From contig NZ_AP027056.1 of NCBI RefSeq assembly GCF_027924965.1, forward strand, positions 2,560,463 through 2,624,462: a stretch of 64,000 nt of DNA. The letters run 5' to 3'. Numbering within the stretch: position 1 is the stretch's first letter; each line of letters begins with the position of its first letter. The DNA is from Limnohabitans sp. TEGF004 (GTDB taxonomy: Bacteria; Pseudomonadota; Gammaproteobacteria; Burkholderiales; Burkholderiaceae_C). This document shows positions 1-12,172 of this stretch, piece by piece. The notes beneath the pieces were generated by a model, which was not told the origin of the DNA, ran no database searches, and saw only the letters and a program-made list of their open reading frames with translations. A program made the position numbers and the translations under genes.

Positions 1-294
1 ATCAGCCAAAGCTTCCCAAGTTTTTACTTCGGCGCGTTCTCGGCCGCTGCCAGGAATGAGCTTGCCCACGGGTGAAAGGGTGTCTACATATTCAACGATG
101 ACGCGCGAGTCAAACAGCGCCTCGCCGCCTTCCATGATGAGGCAAGGTACCTTGCCCAAAGGGTTGGATGCCGTGATGTTGGTATCTGCAGCCCAGACGT
201 CTTCGGTCACAAACTGGTAATCCAGTTTTTTCTCGGCCATGACGATGCGCACTTTGCGCACATAGGGGCTGGTAATTGCACCAATCAGTTTCAT
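1..294 (-). CDS. Glutathione S-transferase family protein, N-terminal part (truncated by window edge)
   Basis: The 98 visible residues start MKLIGAITSPYVRKVRIV and carry the thioredoxin-like N-terminal GST domain: the SPYVRK active-site turn at about residues 9-14, the NPLGKVPCL segment with the cis-proline that contacts glutathione, and a DSR triplet (GEALFDSRVIVEYVD) in the glutathione gamma-glutamyl site. The helical C-terminal domain lies outside the window. The family conjugates or transfers glutathione in the cytoplasm; the substrate cannot be told from this part. It diverges from purB, with 84 bases between the two start codons. No frame disruption is visible in the part present. Confidence 0.85.
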   Translation of the reverse strand, partial: MKLIGAITSPYVRKVRIVMAEKKLDYQFVTEDVWAADTNITASNPLGKVPCLIMEGGEALFDSRVIVEYVDTLSPVGKLIPGSGRERAEVKTWEALAD

Positions 295-366
295 ACGTTT
301 CACATCGATTTGTTGATGCTGTAGTTTAGCGAGCTTGGCGTATACATGGCACTTGGGCCCAGCACC

Positions 367-378
367 TAAAATTGCAGG
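367..378 (+). promoter_or_regulatory. Possible -10 element immediately before purB
   Basis: TAAAAT at 367-372 ends six bases before the purB ATG at 379, so a transcript from it would start at or next to the start codon. No clear Shine-Dalgarno sequence precedes the ATG. No convincing -35 was found, so this is a weak promoter call. Confidence 0.3.
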
Positions 379-1783
<1,405 letters not shown>

Positions 1784-1787
1784 TCAG

Positions 1788-2350
1788 ATGGCGATCAAAT
1801 CCACCATCTTCAAAGCGAACGTTCAGGATCGCCTGACATTGACCACAGCTACTACGCAGACCACGCACTGACCCTGGCGCGTCACCCAAGCGAAACCGAC
1901 GAACGCATGATGGTGCGCTTGGTCGCGCTCTCATTGCAAGCGCATTTGCTACAAGACGTGTGCAACGGCGACGGCGTACTGGCGTTTGGCGCTGGTCTGT
2001 CGAACCCCGACGAACCCGATGTGATGCTGACCGATTTCACGGGCCGCAAACGACTGTGGATTGAAGTGGGTCAGCCCGAAGAAAAGCCATTGCTCAAAGC
2101 ATGTAGCAAGGCTGACCAAGTGATGTTGTATGTATTCTCTAGCTCAGGCGATGTCTGGTGGAAGAACATGCAAAACAAACTCATCAAGCCCACGTCACTG
2201 CAGGTGTGGCGCATCCCTAGCAGCGCGTCGCAAGACTTGGCCAAACTGGCCGAGCGCAGCATGCAGCTGCAAGCGACCATTCAAGAAGGTGTGGTGATGA
2301 TGAGCAACGGCAAGACTACCGTTGACATTGAGTGCGAACGCTGGAAGTAA
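1788..2350 (+). pseudogene. yaeQ: YaeQ family protein, frameshifted near its N-terminus
   Basis: The first 13 codons from ATG 1788 (MAIKSTIFKANVQ) match the YaeQ N-terminus. The rest of the protein is in another frame (from about 1835: DIDHSYYADHALTLARHPSE) and runs intact to 2350. Two apparent single-base insertions, a G at 1826-1827 and a T at 1834, explain the switch. YaeQ proteins are about 180 residues long with a PD-(D/E)XK-like fold and no settled function; the motifs LIEVGQPEEKPLLKA-like and DVWWKNMQNKL are family features. It lies four bases after purB and ends convergent to the DUF3717 gene. As with purB, sequencing error is the simplest cause. Confidence 0.82.
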
Positions 2351-2353
2351 CGC

Positions 2354-2760
2354 CTAGTCAGCCTGGGCCCGCTCGGCGTATTTGTTAAAGCGCCAAGACG
2401 TGCCAATCATGGTGATGCGTCGCCATGTGCTGCGCTTCTCGCCCGGCGACATTTCTGGCCAGTACTGCACTTCTTCAAAGGTGCGACCGCAGCCCTTGCA
2501 CTCTTCGTCGCCTTGGCTGGTGGAGCAAATTGCAATGCAAGGCGCATCGGGGTGGTGTTGTACCAACCTAGCCATGCGTCGTAGGCCTTTTTGGGGAAAC
2601 CTTTTTCAGCTGCTTCTTCGTGGTGGTAATAAATCATCAGCGCATACACCTCGGCCAGCGCACGGATTTCGGGCGCGAGTGTGACGCCGTCGGGCGATGG
2701 CTTTTGTTCGCGCCAATAGTTGATGGCCGCCTCAATGTCGGTGATGTGAATGCCAGCCAT
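2354..2760 (-). pseudogene. DUF3717 plus DUF1289 protein, split by a one-base frameshift
   Basis: From ATG 2760 the first 68 or so residues (MAGIHITDIEAAINYWREQ, then LAPEIRALAEVYALMIYYH) match DUF3717. In the next frame the stretch DAPCIAICST, GCGRTFEEVQYW and a W-rich tail match DUF1289, a small Cys-containing domain (CxxxC and CxxC) that may bind metal. The junction is the GGGG run at 2549-2552 (CCCC on the coding strand); one more C gives a single continuous 135-residue protein. Function is unknown. I prefer the one-gene reading because the domains join without loss, but two overlapping genes cannot be excluded. Confidence 0.65.
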
Positions 2761-2839
2761 CGCGTTAGAGTTTGTTACCTAAAAAGCAGGGGGGAAGTCG
2801 GGGTGTGGATGATAGCGGCAATGCTATGCTGACCGAGCA

Positions 2840-3199
2840 ATGAAACTACTTTTAACTTGGGTACTGCACGCAACCGCCTTGATGGCATTGGCACATCTTT
2901 ACAGCGGCGTTGAAGTCACGGGCTTTGGTGCGGCCATGGCAGCCGCTTTGGTCATGGGCATTTTTAACCTCATCGTGCGGCCGGCTTTGGTCGTGCTGAC
3001 ATTGCCGGTGACGTTTTTCACGCTGGGCTTGTTCATGTTTGTCATCAACGCTTTCATGTTTTGGGCCGCCGCTGGTTTGCTGGAAGGCTTTTGGGTCCGC
3101 GGCTTTGGCTCAGCCCTGCTGGGCTCGCTGATTTACTCGGCGTTTGGCGTGTTAATTGATGCCGCGCTCGAGCGCTTGTTCCCGCCGCAACCGCTCTAA
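2840..3199 (+). CDS. Phage holin family / YvlD-like small membrane protein
   Basis: A 119-residue protein with four hydrophobic segments, beginning MKLLLTWVLHATALMALAHL and containing GIFNLIVRPALVVLTLPV, the usual N-L-x-x-R-P signature of the four-helix holin-like superfamily (YvlD type). It probably sits in the inner membrane; despite the name these are ordinary chromosomal genes and no phage genes are nearby. The last 48 bases overlap, tail to tail, the end of the M48 protease gene on the other strand. Specific function unknown. Confidence 0.8.
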   Translation: MKLLLTWVLHATALMALAHLYSGVEVTGFGAAMAAALVMGIFNLIVRPALVVLTLPVTFFTLGLFMFVINAFMFWAAAGLLEGFWVRGFGSALLGSLIYSAFGVLIDAALERLFPPQPL

Positions 3200-4749
3200 C
3201 TCGCGCAAACGGGCGTCAATGATGGACGCCTCCATGTGACCCGCCCGGTCTAGCTTTCCCTCACCTGCTATTTGGTGGGCCAGCAATTGGGCCGCTTTGA
3301 AACGGTCTACCGCCGCACCGTAATCCAACTCCATAGCGCGGGCCTCTGCATGCGCGCGAATGGCACGCAAGCCGTCACCTTGCAACTCATGCGCCGATGC
3401 TTGCACCAACCAAGCCGTGGCGTCGCGTGGGTGCTGGTTGAGCCACACCGACAAATCACTTGCTGCGGCTTTGCCTTGTGTAGGTTTGCGAGTGGCCACT
3501 CGGCTTTGGGCCAGTTGAATGCGTGTAGCTCGGTCGTTGTTCGCAATCACCGTGGCTTTGGTCTCTAACAAGGCCACCGCTTGCGCGGCGTCACCGGTCG
3601 CCAAAGCCAACTCGGCAGCCAACAAACGCACCACACGTTGGGCGCTCACCTCCAAGCTACCTAAGGCTTGCAAGCGCCCCAGGTACTGACGCGCTTCGCC
3701 AAAGTTGCGTTGCTTCATCTCGGCCATCGCAGCGCCGTACAGCATGCCTGCTTGTTTGGCTTTCGTCGCTGCCGCCAAAGTCGTTACGTTGGCTTGCGCG
3801 GTGATGGTGCGCAGGACATCAATGCCTGGATTGGCCAACACCTGCGCACGCGCAGCCATCATCGCGTGCATTGACGTGGTGGGCACAGCGCCACGCATGG
3901 GCAGCAACTGCTGACGCGCTTGCGCATCTGAAATACGCTCGGTCGTCATCGGGTGACTGCGCAGGTAAGGGAATGAACCGTTGTCGTTCAAACGCGCGGC
4001 CTGTTGCAGCTTTTCAAACATGGTGACAAAACCTTGTGGCTCGTAGCCGGCTTCGGTCATCACGCCGTAGCCAACGCGGTCCGCCTCGCGCTCCATGTCG
4101 CGCGAAAAGTTCAACTGGCTTTGTATGGCCGCGGCTTGGCCGCCCACCATCACCGCATTCGCCGCACTCATGCTGCTGGCGTTGGCAGTGCGGCTCGCAG
4201 CCAGCATGCCCAAAATCATGGCGCCCATCACCATGGGGCCTTGGCGCCCCTGCTGCGCAATCATGCGTGCAATGTGGCGTTGCGTGACGTGGCTCAATTC
4301 ATGGGCCAACACCGACGCCAATTCGTCGGCGCTGCTGACCGCTGAAATCAAGCCCAAGTGCACGCCCAAATAGCCACCGGGCAGCGCAAACGCGTTGATG
4401 CTGCGCTCACGAATCAGCGCCACTTCCCACGCAAACTGTTGCTCCAACTCGGGCGTCAGCTCGCCGCGCTGACGCGCAGAGGCCAACAAAGGTTGCCAGA
4501 TGGATTGCAAATAGTCGCCCAACACGGGGTCGTCTAAATAGTCAGGGTCACGGTAAATTTCGCGGGCAATGCTCTCCCCAAACGGCGCTCCACACCCAGT
4601 GGCACTTCGGCGCCATCCCCTAAGTTTGGCAAGCGCCCATTGTTGAGTTGCGCCTGCGCAGGCGCCATTGGCAGCAACATCGCCGCGCACACCCCCCACA
4701 CGCCAAGGCGACGTAACAGATGGGGTAGGGTAGAAAACATGTGTGCCAT
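3152..4749 (-). pseudogene. BepA-like M48 family periplasmic metalloprotease, one frameshift
   Basis: From ATG 4749 there is a Sec signal peptide (hydrophobic core LGVWGVCAAMLLPMAPAQAQ) followed by NNGRLPNLGDGAEVPLG. The frame then shifts at the CCCC run 4576-4579 (GGGG on the coding strand; a fifth G restores GESIAREIYRDP) and continues open to 3152. The catalytic zinc motif HELSHVTQRH and the third ligand segment EREADRVGYG are intact, followed by a TPR-like helical C-terminal half. BepA-type proteins act in the periplasm in outer-membrane protein quality control, including LptD assembly; lptD and surA are also in this window. Repaired length is about 530 residues. The lesion looks like a homopolymer base-call error. 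Confidence 0.85.
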
Positions 4750-4795
4750 GGACCGTATGATGCGGCTTTCATGTTAACCCGTTGTAAATTTCAGC

Positions 4796-5272
4796 ATGTC
4801 CACACTCACACACTTTGACGCGCAAGGCCAAGCCCACATGGTGGACGTGGCCGACAAAGCCCACACCAAACGCGTGGGCGTCGCCACCGGCCGCATCGTC
4901 ATGTTGCCCGCCACGTTGGGCCTAATTCAAAGCGGCACCGCGAAGAAGGGCGATGTGTTGGGCATTGCCCGCATTGCAGGCATTCAAGCTGCCAAGAAAA
5001 CCAGCGACTTGATTCCCTTGTGCCATCCACTCGCGCTCACCCGCGTGGCGGTGGAATTTGCCATCGACGAAACCACGCACAGCGTGCAGTGCACGGCCAC
5101 TGTGGAGACCGTCGGTCAAACAGGCGTGGAGATGGAAGCCCTCACCGCTGTGCAAGTGGCGTTACTGACTATTTACGATATGTGCAAAGCAGTGGACCGA
5201 GGCATGACGATGACCGAGGTGCATTTGCTTGAGAAGCATGGCGGTAAGTCGGGCAGCTACGTCGCACAATAA
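4796..5272 (+). CDS. moaC: Cyclic pyranopterin monophosphate synthase MoaC
   Basis: MoaC, with MoaA, makes cyclic pyranopterin monophosphate, the first committed step of molybdenum cofactor synthesis. The 158-residue protein has the family length and motifs: [20 protein letters not shown] near the N-terminus, [12 protein letters not shown] at about 66-77 (active-site region), [18 protein letters not shown] and [11 protein letters not shown]. The ATG at 4796 gives the standard N-terminus [11 protein letters not shown]. It diverges from the M48 protease gene. No other moa/moe gene is in the window. Confidence 0.96.
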   Translation: MSTLTHFDAQGQAHMVDVADKAHTKRVGVATGRIVMLPATLGLIQSGTAKKGDVLGIARIAGIQAAKKTSDLIPLCHPLALTRVAVEFAIDETTHSVQCTATVETVGQTGVEMEALTAVQVALLTIYDMCKAVDRGMTMTEVHLLEKHGGKSGSYVAQ

Positions 5273-5311
5273 ACTTCATTCTTGATCTACGACCCATACG
5301 CACATCACACC

Positions 5312-6067
5312 ATGGCTACGCTCACCATCATCATTGCCGCCAAAAACGAAGCGCGCAATATTTCAGACTGTGTCCACTCTGCCTCTTTTGCCGACGAAGT
5401 CATCGTGTTGGACTCTGGCAGCACGGATGGAACACAACAACTGGCAGAGGCCGTAGGTGCCCAAGTCGTTTCGACAAATTGGCCAGGTTACGGTCCGCAA
5501 CAATCTCGCGGCATAGGGCTTGCCAAATCGGATTGGGTGTTGTCGTTGGATGCCGATGAGCGCATCACGCCTGCGTTAAAAGCGGAAGTCCTTGAAGCAA
5601 TTCATAGCAGCCGGGCTGATGGTTATCGCTTGCCCCGTTTGTCCAGCTTGTGTGGCACTTTCATCCACCACGGCGGATGGCGGCCTGACTACACATTGCG
5701 CTTGGTCAAGCGTGAAAAAGCGGGATTCACGCATCACTTCTTACATGCCCACATGACGGTTGATGGCACAAAAGCGGATTTGAACGAAAGCTTGATTCAC
5801 TACAGCTATCGCGATTTAGACGATGTCCTGGAAAAACTCAACCGTTACGCATCAGGCAACGCCAAAGATTTAGACAACAAAGGCGTCAAAGGTTCCTTCA
5901 GCAAAGCCATCAGTCACGGGCTGTGGGCCTTCATTCGAACTTATATTTTTAGAGCCGGTTTTTTAGATGGTCGTTATGGTTTTATTTTGGCCGTGTACAA
6001 CGCCGAAAGCACGTATTACAAATACTTGAAACTACTGGCTTTGCAAGAAGCACGCGACAAGGCTTAA
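5312..6067 (+). CDS. Family 2 glycosyltransferase (WaaE/KdtX-like LPS core type)
   Basis: A 251-residue GT2 enzyme: TIIIAAKNEARNISDC (nucleotide-sugar binding start), VIVLDSGSTDGT, and the DxD-like LSLDADERIT metal/nucleotide motif at about residues 85-94. Length and layout match the WaaE/KdtX group that adds a glucose to the lipopolysaccharide inner core, so an envelope sugar role is likely; donor and acceptor are not determined by sequence. I chose ATG 5312 because the translation then begins directly at the first beta strand (MATLTIII); an in-frame TTG at 5282 would add ten uncharacteristic residues. It ends 16 bases before the convergent oligosaccharyltransferase gene. Confidence 0.85.
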   Translation: MATLTIIIAAKNEARNISDCVHSASFADEVIVLDSGSTDGTQQLAEAVGAQVVSTNWPGYGPQQSRGIGLAKSDWVLSLDADERITPALKAEVLEAIHSSRADGYRLPRLSSLCGTFIHHGGWRPDYTLRLVKREKAGFTHHFLHAHMTVDGTKADLNESLIHYSYRDLDDVLEKLNRYASGNAKDLDNKGVKGSFSKAISHGLWAFIRTYIFRAGFLDGRYGFILAVYNAESTYYKYLKLLALQEARDKA

Positions 6068-6083
6068 GTCCCTCGTTCGCACA

Positions 6084-7766
6084 CTACTTATTAGGTTGCG
6101 ACTGCTTCACATCGTCTAGACGCTCGGTCAACGCCTGCGCTTGTGCGTCGTGGCCTAACAACTTACTGCTGTCAATCACGCGTTGCACCACACGCGCTTC
6201 GGGTGAGTAATGCATCAAGCGCAGCGCTTGTGGATACAACTCCGCCGCATTGTCTGTGGTGACCGTCTGCGTGGTGAGCTCAGCAAAGTCTGCTTGATTT
6301 TTGAAGAGCCACGATTGCTTGGCATGGTGCAAGGGGTTGTCTCGGTAGGCCGCATCGCGCGAAGCAGCTTGTCGGTAGATTTGCCCCACACGGTTGAAGT
6401 CCCATGCCGCGTACAAACAACCGATGAACAACAAGGCAGCCACCAGCATGGGGCCTTCTTGCGCTTCTTCTCTTGCAGGCGCATCAGGTGCTGCCCACAA
6501 CACACCGATGGCCAAGCCCAAGGTCATTTGAAACGGACCGTACCAAAGTGGGTATTCCAGCAGGCTGTGCAAGCCCAGTACCAGCAGCAAGCACCAAGCC
6601 ATCACACGCCATGCGTGTTGTTCACGCCACGGGGTGCGGCGCAGCACCCACACACATATCAACGCCATCACAGCCAGAGCAAATGGCACACCAAATTCGA
6701 GTGCCAAGTGCAACGGAAAGTCATGCGCGTTGTCCAGCATGTCGCAAAAACGCAAGATGTTGTAGTCCGTCATGAAGTGCGCATAGTCGGTCTCGCCCCA
6801 ACCCCAACCCAGCCATGGGTGCTGTGTCACTAGCGCCAACACATTGCTCCACAACACGCGACGACCACCGCAAGCGGCATAGTCTTGCGCTTGACCTGTG
6901 ACGCGCAAAATCATGCTCGCACCTTGCTCACCCGTCGTTTGTAAAGCCAGCAAAGGCATCCACACGGACCACAACGCCACCAGAACAGGGGCTGCCAACG
7001 CCAGCCACACCAAGCCTTTGCCAAATGCCGCTTCTTGCTTAGTGCTGCACCAGCCCCATGCCGCCATCAACACACCGACCAGCGCCCATTGCACAGCACC
7101 CGTGCGTGACACCGAACACGCCACGCCTGCGGCCAACACATTGAGCAAGACAAAGGTCAAGGTCCAGCCAACACGCGTCATGCGTTGCGCCTTGGTACGC
7201 ACCGCCACCCAACCCAGCAACGCCACCAGTCCTAAGCTGGTGAGCGAGGCGAATTGGTTGCGCTGACGCAAGTTGGCAAAAGCATCGCCCTTCAGCGGCT
7301 GGTTCACCCAAGGCGCCAACTCACGCGCCAAGCCCAAATACTGCAACACACCCAACACCGCACTGGTGACCGCTGCGGCCAATATCCCCACCACCAACCA
7401 ACGCAACAGCGATTCGTCCACCGCGGCTCGTCGGCCCACACCGGCCATGAGCCATACGCACATCAAAGACGCCAGCAGCCCCATCGTTAACGCACGGTCC
7501 ACCACCTGTGGCACCCACAGCATTGAAGCCACCAACCACGCCAGCAACACGCCGCACATCGCGACTTCTGAAACGGTCCAGCGTGGTTTCGCCAGCGGCA
7601 GCTCAACCACTGCCAACAAGGCGCACGCCGCCATCATCCAGCTCACCAACAAAGGGATGACGGCTGTGGATGGGCTGCTGACAAAGGGGTTGAGCCACGG
7701 CAAGGCGACACACAACACCAAGATGACATTGCGCACCAAGAGGCTTTGAGCTGTAGACGAATTCAT
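6084..7766 (-). CDS. PglL/Wzy-type O-oligosaccharyltransferase
   Basis: A polytopic protein of about 560 residues with roughly a dozen membrane segments, an O-antigen ligase (Wzy_C) domain and a C-terminal helical periplasmic region. The stretch HPWLGWGWGETDYAHF followed by LDNAHDFPLHLALEFG is characteristic of the PglL/TfpO group, which transfers a lipid-linked glycan from the periplasmic face of the inner membrane onto pilins or other proteins. The gene directly downstream of a type IV pilin supports a pilin glycosylation role; an O-antigen ligase or polymerase remains possible. ATG 7766 is preferred over the in-frame GTG at 7784. A terminator separates it from the pilin gene. Confidence 0.82.
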   Translation of the reverse strand: MNSSTAQSLLVRNVILVLCVALPWLNPFVSSPSTAVIPLLVSWMMAACALLAVVELPLAKPRWTVSEVAMCGVLLAWLVASMLWVPQVVDRALTMGLLASLMCVWLMAGVGRRAAVDESLLRWLVVGILAAAVTSAVLGVLQYLGLARELAPWVNQPLKGDAFANLRQRNQFASLTSLGLVALLGWVAVRTKAQRMTRVGWTLTFVLLNVLAAGVACSVSRTGAVQWALVGVLMAAWGWCSTKQEAAFGKGLVWLALAAPVLVALWSVWMPLLALQTTGEQGASMILRVTGQAQDYAACGGRRVLWSNVLALVTQHPWLGWGWGETDYAHFMTDYNILRFCDMLDNAHDFPLHLALEFGVPFALAVMALICVWVLRRTPWREQHAWRVMAWCLLLVLGLHSLLEYPLWYGPFQMTLGLAIGVLWAAPDAPAREEAQEGPMLVAALLFIGCLYAAWDFNRVGQIYRQAASRDAAYRDNPLHHAKQSWLFKNQADFAELTTQTVTTDNAAELYPQALRLMHYSPEARVVQRVIDSSKLLGHDAQAQALTERLDDVKQSQPNK

Positions 7767-7795
7767 GGCGTGATTTTCTATCACTCAGGCGTTGC

Positions 7796-7821
7796 AAAAA
7801 CAAAGGCGCCCGTAGGCGCCT
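7796..7821 (-). terminator. Rho-independent terminator after the pilin gene
   Basis: Stem AGGCGCC (7804-7810) and GGCGCCT (7815-7821) with loop CGTA; on the minus strand the stem is followed by a T-rich run (TTTGTTTTTG). It lies 20 bases past the pilin stop codon. Confidence 0.85.
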
Positions 7822-7841
7822 GGATCGATGTGTGCATGCGC

Positions 7842-8354
7842 TTATTTGCAATCACTCGGCACATACTTTTTGTCCAATGCATCACTGGGCACAGACACGC
7901 CGACAAACGCGGTTGCATCTTTGGCCATGCACCTCCACTGCACCACGCCATCAATCGATGCACTTGTAGCTGTTGGCGCTGGCAATGCAGCTTCAGTCGT
8001 GCCGCTCTTGGTGAAAGGCACCAACAACAAGCTACCGCCGCCCGCAGCCGCCGTTGTGGTGATGGTGATGACGCCTGTGCTCGCAGCAATATCAATGCTG
8101 CTGATGTTCTTGGTCGCACCACCGAAGGTGTAGCCCGTTTTGTAGCCCGAGGTCGCCGTGCCAATGTTGCCGCTGTTGAGTACATCCAACACATTTGTTT
8201 TAGCCGCCGAAGCAAGACCAAGGCCTTCGCTCACACGCGCTCGAATCATGTAGTCTTGGTAAGCAGGCAAAGCTACCGAGGCCAGTACGCCAATGATGGC
8301 CACCACGATCATGAGTTCGATCAAGGTGAAGCCGCGTTGTAGGGTTTGTTTCAT
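7842..8354 (-). CDS. pilA: Type IV major pilin (PilA-like)
   Basis: A 170-residue prepilin: short basic leader MKQTLQRG, then the prepilin peptidase site [18 protein letters not shown] with the conserved Glu at mature position 5, a hydrophobic N-terminal helix, and a C-terminal pair of cysteines (WRCMAKD and PSDCK) that would form the D-region disulfide loop. The central part is rich in Thr, Ser, Gly and Ala and so offers many O-glycosylation candidates. AAAGGA lies at good spacing before ATG 8354. It is followed by its own terminator and then by the PglL-type transferase. Confidence 0.93.
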   Translation of the reverse strand: MKQTLQRGFTLIELMIVVAIIGVLASVALPAYQDYMIRARVSEGLGLASAAKTNVLDVLNSGNIGTATSGYKTGYTFGGATKNISSIDIAASTGVITITTTAAAGGGSLLLVPFTKSGTTEAALPAPTATSASIDGVVQWRCMAKDATAFVGVSVPSDALDKKYVPSDCK

Positions 8355-8423
8355 CGCAAGTCCTTTGGAGGTTGGGCACGAATTCTAGGCAGCGCCGCCA
8401 AATCATAAGCAGGTGCATGAGTT

Positions 8424-8457
8424 CAAAAAAAAGCGAGCGGTGAAACACCGCTCGCTT
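8424..8457 (-). terminator. Rho-independent terminator of sucCD
   Basis: Perfect 11-bp stem (8433-8443 with 8447-8457, loop AAA) followed on the minus strand by eight T residues. It lies about 25 bases after the sucD stop and before the pilin gene. Confidence 0.93.
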
Positions 8458-8482
8458 TGATCTGGGTAACTCCCGAAGGAGA

Positions 8483-9379
8483 TTACTTCAACTGAGCCTT
8501 GAGCAATTTGCCCAATTCAGATGGGTTGCGTGTGACGATGAAGCCGCACTCTTCCATGATGGCCAGCTTGGCATCTGCAGTGTCTGCACCGCCAGAAATC
8601 AAAGCACCCGCATGGCCCATGCGCTTGCCGGGAGGGGCAGTCACACCAGCGATGAAACCAACGATGGGCTTCTTCATGTTGGCCTTGCACCACTGTGCAG
8701 CTTCAGCTTCGTCTGGACCACCGATTTCACCAATCATGATGACGGCGTCTGTGTCTGGATCGTCGTTGAAAGCTTTCATCACGTCGATGTGCTTCAAACC
8801 GTTGATGGGGTCACCACCGATACCGACTGCGCTGGATTGGCCCAAGCCCACTTCGGTCAACATCGCCACAGCTTCGTACGTCAATGTGCCTGAACGAGAC
8901 ACAACGCCGATACGGCCTTTGCGGTGGATGTGACCGGGCATGATGCCGATCTTGATTTCGTCAGGTGTGATCAAACCAGGGCAGTTAGGGCCGAGCAACA
9001 AGGTTTTCTTGCCGCCAGCAGCTTCCTTGGCTTTCATCTTGTTACGAACTTCAAGCATGTCACGGACTGGGATGCCTTCGGTGATACAGATGGCCAAGTC
9101 GAGGTCAGCTTCCACAGCTTCCCAAATGGCAGCAGCTGCACCAGCTGGTGGCACGTAGATCACAGACACGGTTGCGCCTGTGTTGTGCGCAGCTTCTTTG
9201 ACAGAGGAGAAAATTGGCACGCCAAAAATGGACTCGCCAGCCTTCTTGGGGTTCACACCCGCAACGAAACAGTTTTTACCGTTTGCGTACTCGATGCACT
9301 TTTCAGTGTGGAACTGACCGGTTTTACCGGTGATACCTTGGGTGATGACCTTGGTGTTTTTATTGATGTAGATGGACAT
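8483..9379 (-). CDS. sucD: Succinyl-CoA synthetase (ADP-forming), alpha subunit
   Basis: With SucC this enzyme converts succinyl-CoA, ADP (or GDP) and phosphate to succinate, ATP and CoA in the TCA cycle. The 298 residues show the Rossmann CoA-binding start ([13 protein letters not shown]), the GPNCPGLI segment, and the active-site histidine region [14 protein letters not shown], where the His is phosphorylated. It begins [11 protein letters not shown] ten bases after sucC, in one operon, and is followed by a strong terminator. Confidence 0.97.
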   Translation of the reverse strand: MSIYINKNTKVITQGITGKTGQFHTEKCIEYANGKNCFVAGVNPKKAGESIFGVPIFSSVKEAAHNTGATVSVIYVPPAGAAAAIWEAVEADLDLAICITEGIPVRDMLEVRNKMKAKEAAGGKKTLLLGPNCPGLITPDEIKIGIMPGHIHRKGRIGVVSRSGTLTYEAVAMLTEVGLGQSSAVGIGGDPINGLKHIDVMKAFNDDPDTDAVIMIGEIGGPDEAEAAQWCKANMKKPIVGFIAGVTAPPGKRMGHAGALISGGADTADAKLAIMEECGFIVTRNPSELGKLLKAQLK

Positions 9380-9389
9380 GTTTTTTCCC

Positions 9390-10550
<1,161 letters not shown>

Positions 10551-10721
10551 GAGATCTCTCTTAGTAATCGGTGGATTTGTAACGTTTTGTTTGGTTGACG
10601 ACACCTAAGAGCCGCTCCACACAAAGCCTTGAGACTGTATCATGCTGCATCGCGTCAAACTTTTAACTGGCTTACAACAGCCTAGCGACGCCTCACATTT
10701 TTGTACTTTCTGGCGACATCC

Positions 10722-11639
10722 ATGTCTAAAGTCTTCATCGACGGCGAAGCCGGCACCACAGGTCTACAAATTCGCGAACGCTTGGCGCTCATGCCAAGCA
10801 TCGAAGTCGTCAGCATTGACCCCGCGAAACGCAAAGACCCCGAAGCCAAACGCGAGCTGATGGCTGGCGTGGACATGGTCATCTTGTGCCTGCACGACAA
10901 CCACGCGATTGAGTCCGTCGCCATGATCGACAGCCTGAGCGGCACGAAACCCAAAATCATCGACGCCTCCACTGCGCACCGTGTTGAGCCTGGTTGGGTT
11001 TATGGCTTCCCCGAGTTGGCCGCAGGCCAACGTGATGCCGTGGTCAACGCCGACCGTGTGGCCAACCCCGGCTGCTACGCCACAGGTGCCATCGCTTTGC
11101 TGCGTCCACTGATTGACGCAGGCTTGGTTCCTGCTGACCTTCCCGTAGCCCTGCCTTCGGTCAGCGGCTACTCAGGCGGCGGCCGCACCATGATTGAGGA
11201 CTACGAAGCTGGCAAAGCGCCGCTGTTTGAAGCCTATGCACTTGGTCTAGAGCACAAGCACATCCCAGAAATCATGGCCTACACCGGCCTCACACGCCGG
11301 CCTTTGTTTGTGCCATCGGTGGGTAACTTCCGCCAAGGCATGTTGGTGCAACTGCCCATCCATTTGGACATGCTGCCAACCAAACCCAAAGCGACTGACC
11401 TGCACGACGCGCTGGCCAAACACTACGGCCAACACCCAGAAGGCTGGGTCAGCGTGCAACCCGCCACCGACAACGGCAAACTCGACGCGACCGCGTTGAA
11501 CGACACCAACAAACTAGAAATTCGCGTCTTCGCGAACGAAACCCATCGCCATGCAGTGCTGATGGCGCGATTGGACAACTTAGGCAAGGGCGCTAGCGGC
11601 GCTGCGGTGCAAAACTTGCAATTGATGTTGGGCGTTTAA
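10722..11639 (+). CDS. argC: N-acetyl-gamma-glutamyl-phosphate reductase, short (type 2) form
   Basis: ArgC reduces N-acetylglutamyl phosphate to the semialdehyde with NADPH in arginine synthesis. This 305-residue protein is the shorter ArgC type: start [17 protein letters not shown] (NADP-binding loop), ASTAHRV, the catalytic cysteine in ANPGCYATG, and [14 protein letters not shown] 10722 is preferred to TTG 10701 since the N-terminal strand starts there. The stop codon overlaps the convergent recX stop by four bases. No other arg gene is nearby. Confidence 0.95.
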   Translation: MSKVFIDGEAGTTGLQIRERLALMPSIEVVSIDPAKRKDPEAKRELMAGVDMVILCLHDNHAIESVAMIDSLSGTKPKIIDASTAHRVEPGWVYGFPELAAGQRDAVVNADRVANPGCYATGAIALLRPLIDAGLVPADLPVALPSVSGYSGGGRTMIEDYEAGKAPLFEAYALGLEHKHIPEIMAYTGLTRRPLFVPSVGNFRQGMLVQLPIHLDMLPTKPKATDLHDALAKHYGQHPEGWVSVQPATDNGKLDATALNDTNKLEIRVFANETHRHAVLMARLDNLGKGASGAAVQNLQLMLGV

Positions 11640-12136
11640 AAGTCTTCTGCGCCAGCGACAACTTTGCGCACGACCTCAGGCGCAAAGCCTCGGCTCACTA
11701 AAAACCGCACTTGTTTGGCACGCGCCGCTTGGTCCACAGGCGGCTCGCCAAATTTCTTTCGCCAGACTTCGCGGGCTCGCTCAAGCTCGGTGCTGCGCAT
11801 CTCTTGCACGGCTTCGGCGATGGCCTCAACAGGCAACCCCTTGGCTTGCAATTCTTGACGCACCCGGGATGCACCGAGCTTGCGAGAGCGGCTGTTGACC
11901 ACTGACTCCACCACACGCTGCTCGTTGATGAAGTCTTTGGCCTGCAAAAAATCTAAGGCCTCGGCCAGCTCGCCCGGCGTTTCTTCAAAAGGTTTGAGCT
12001 TGCGCTCTAGCTCAAAGCGCGAGTGCTCGCGTTGCGAGAGCAAGCGCAAGGCTCGGCCTTTGAGTGAGATTTGAAACCCCTTGGCCCTTTTCGCCTTGGG
12101 TTTCTCGTCTTCGTTTGAATCGACGTCGTGTGTCAC
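11636..12136 (-). CDS. recX: Regulatory protein RecX
   Basis: RecX binds and caps RecA filaments and modulates RecA activity. The 166-residue protein has the three-helix tandem repeats of the family ([58 protein letters not shown]) after a basic N-terminus (KPKAKRAKG). It starts 36 bases downstream of recA on the same strand, the usual recA-recX order, so co-transcription by read-through is likely. Confidence 0.94.
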   Translation of the reverse strand: MTHDVDSNEDEKPKAKRAKGFQISLKGRALRLLSQREHSRFELERKLKPFEETPGELAEALDFLQAKDFINEQRVVESVVNSRSRKLGASRVRQELQAKGLPVEAIAEAVQEMRSTELERAREVWRKKFGEPPVDQAARAKQVRFLVSRGFAPEVVRKVVAGAEDF

Positions 12137-12172
12137 GAGGCTGACTTTTGGGTTGACGCTTTTGAGCGAGCG

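Noticed and set aside
2840..3199. Prophage remnant suggested by a 'phage holin family' protein
   Set aside because: This superfamily is common on bacterial chromosomes, and no lysin, structural, integrase or attachment-site signal is nearby.
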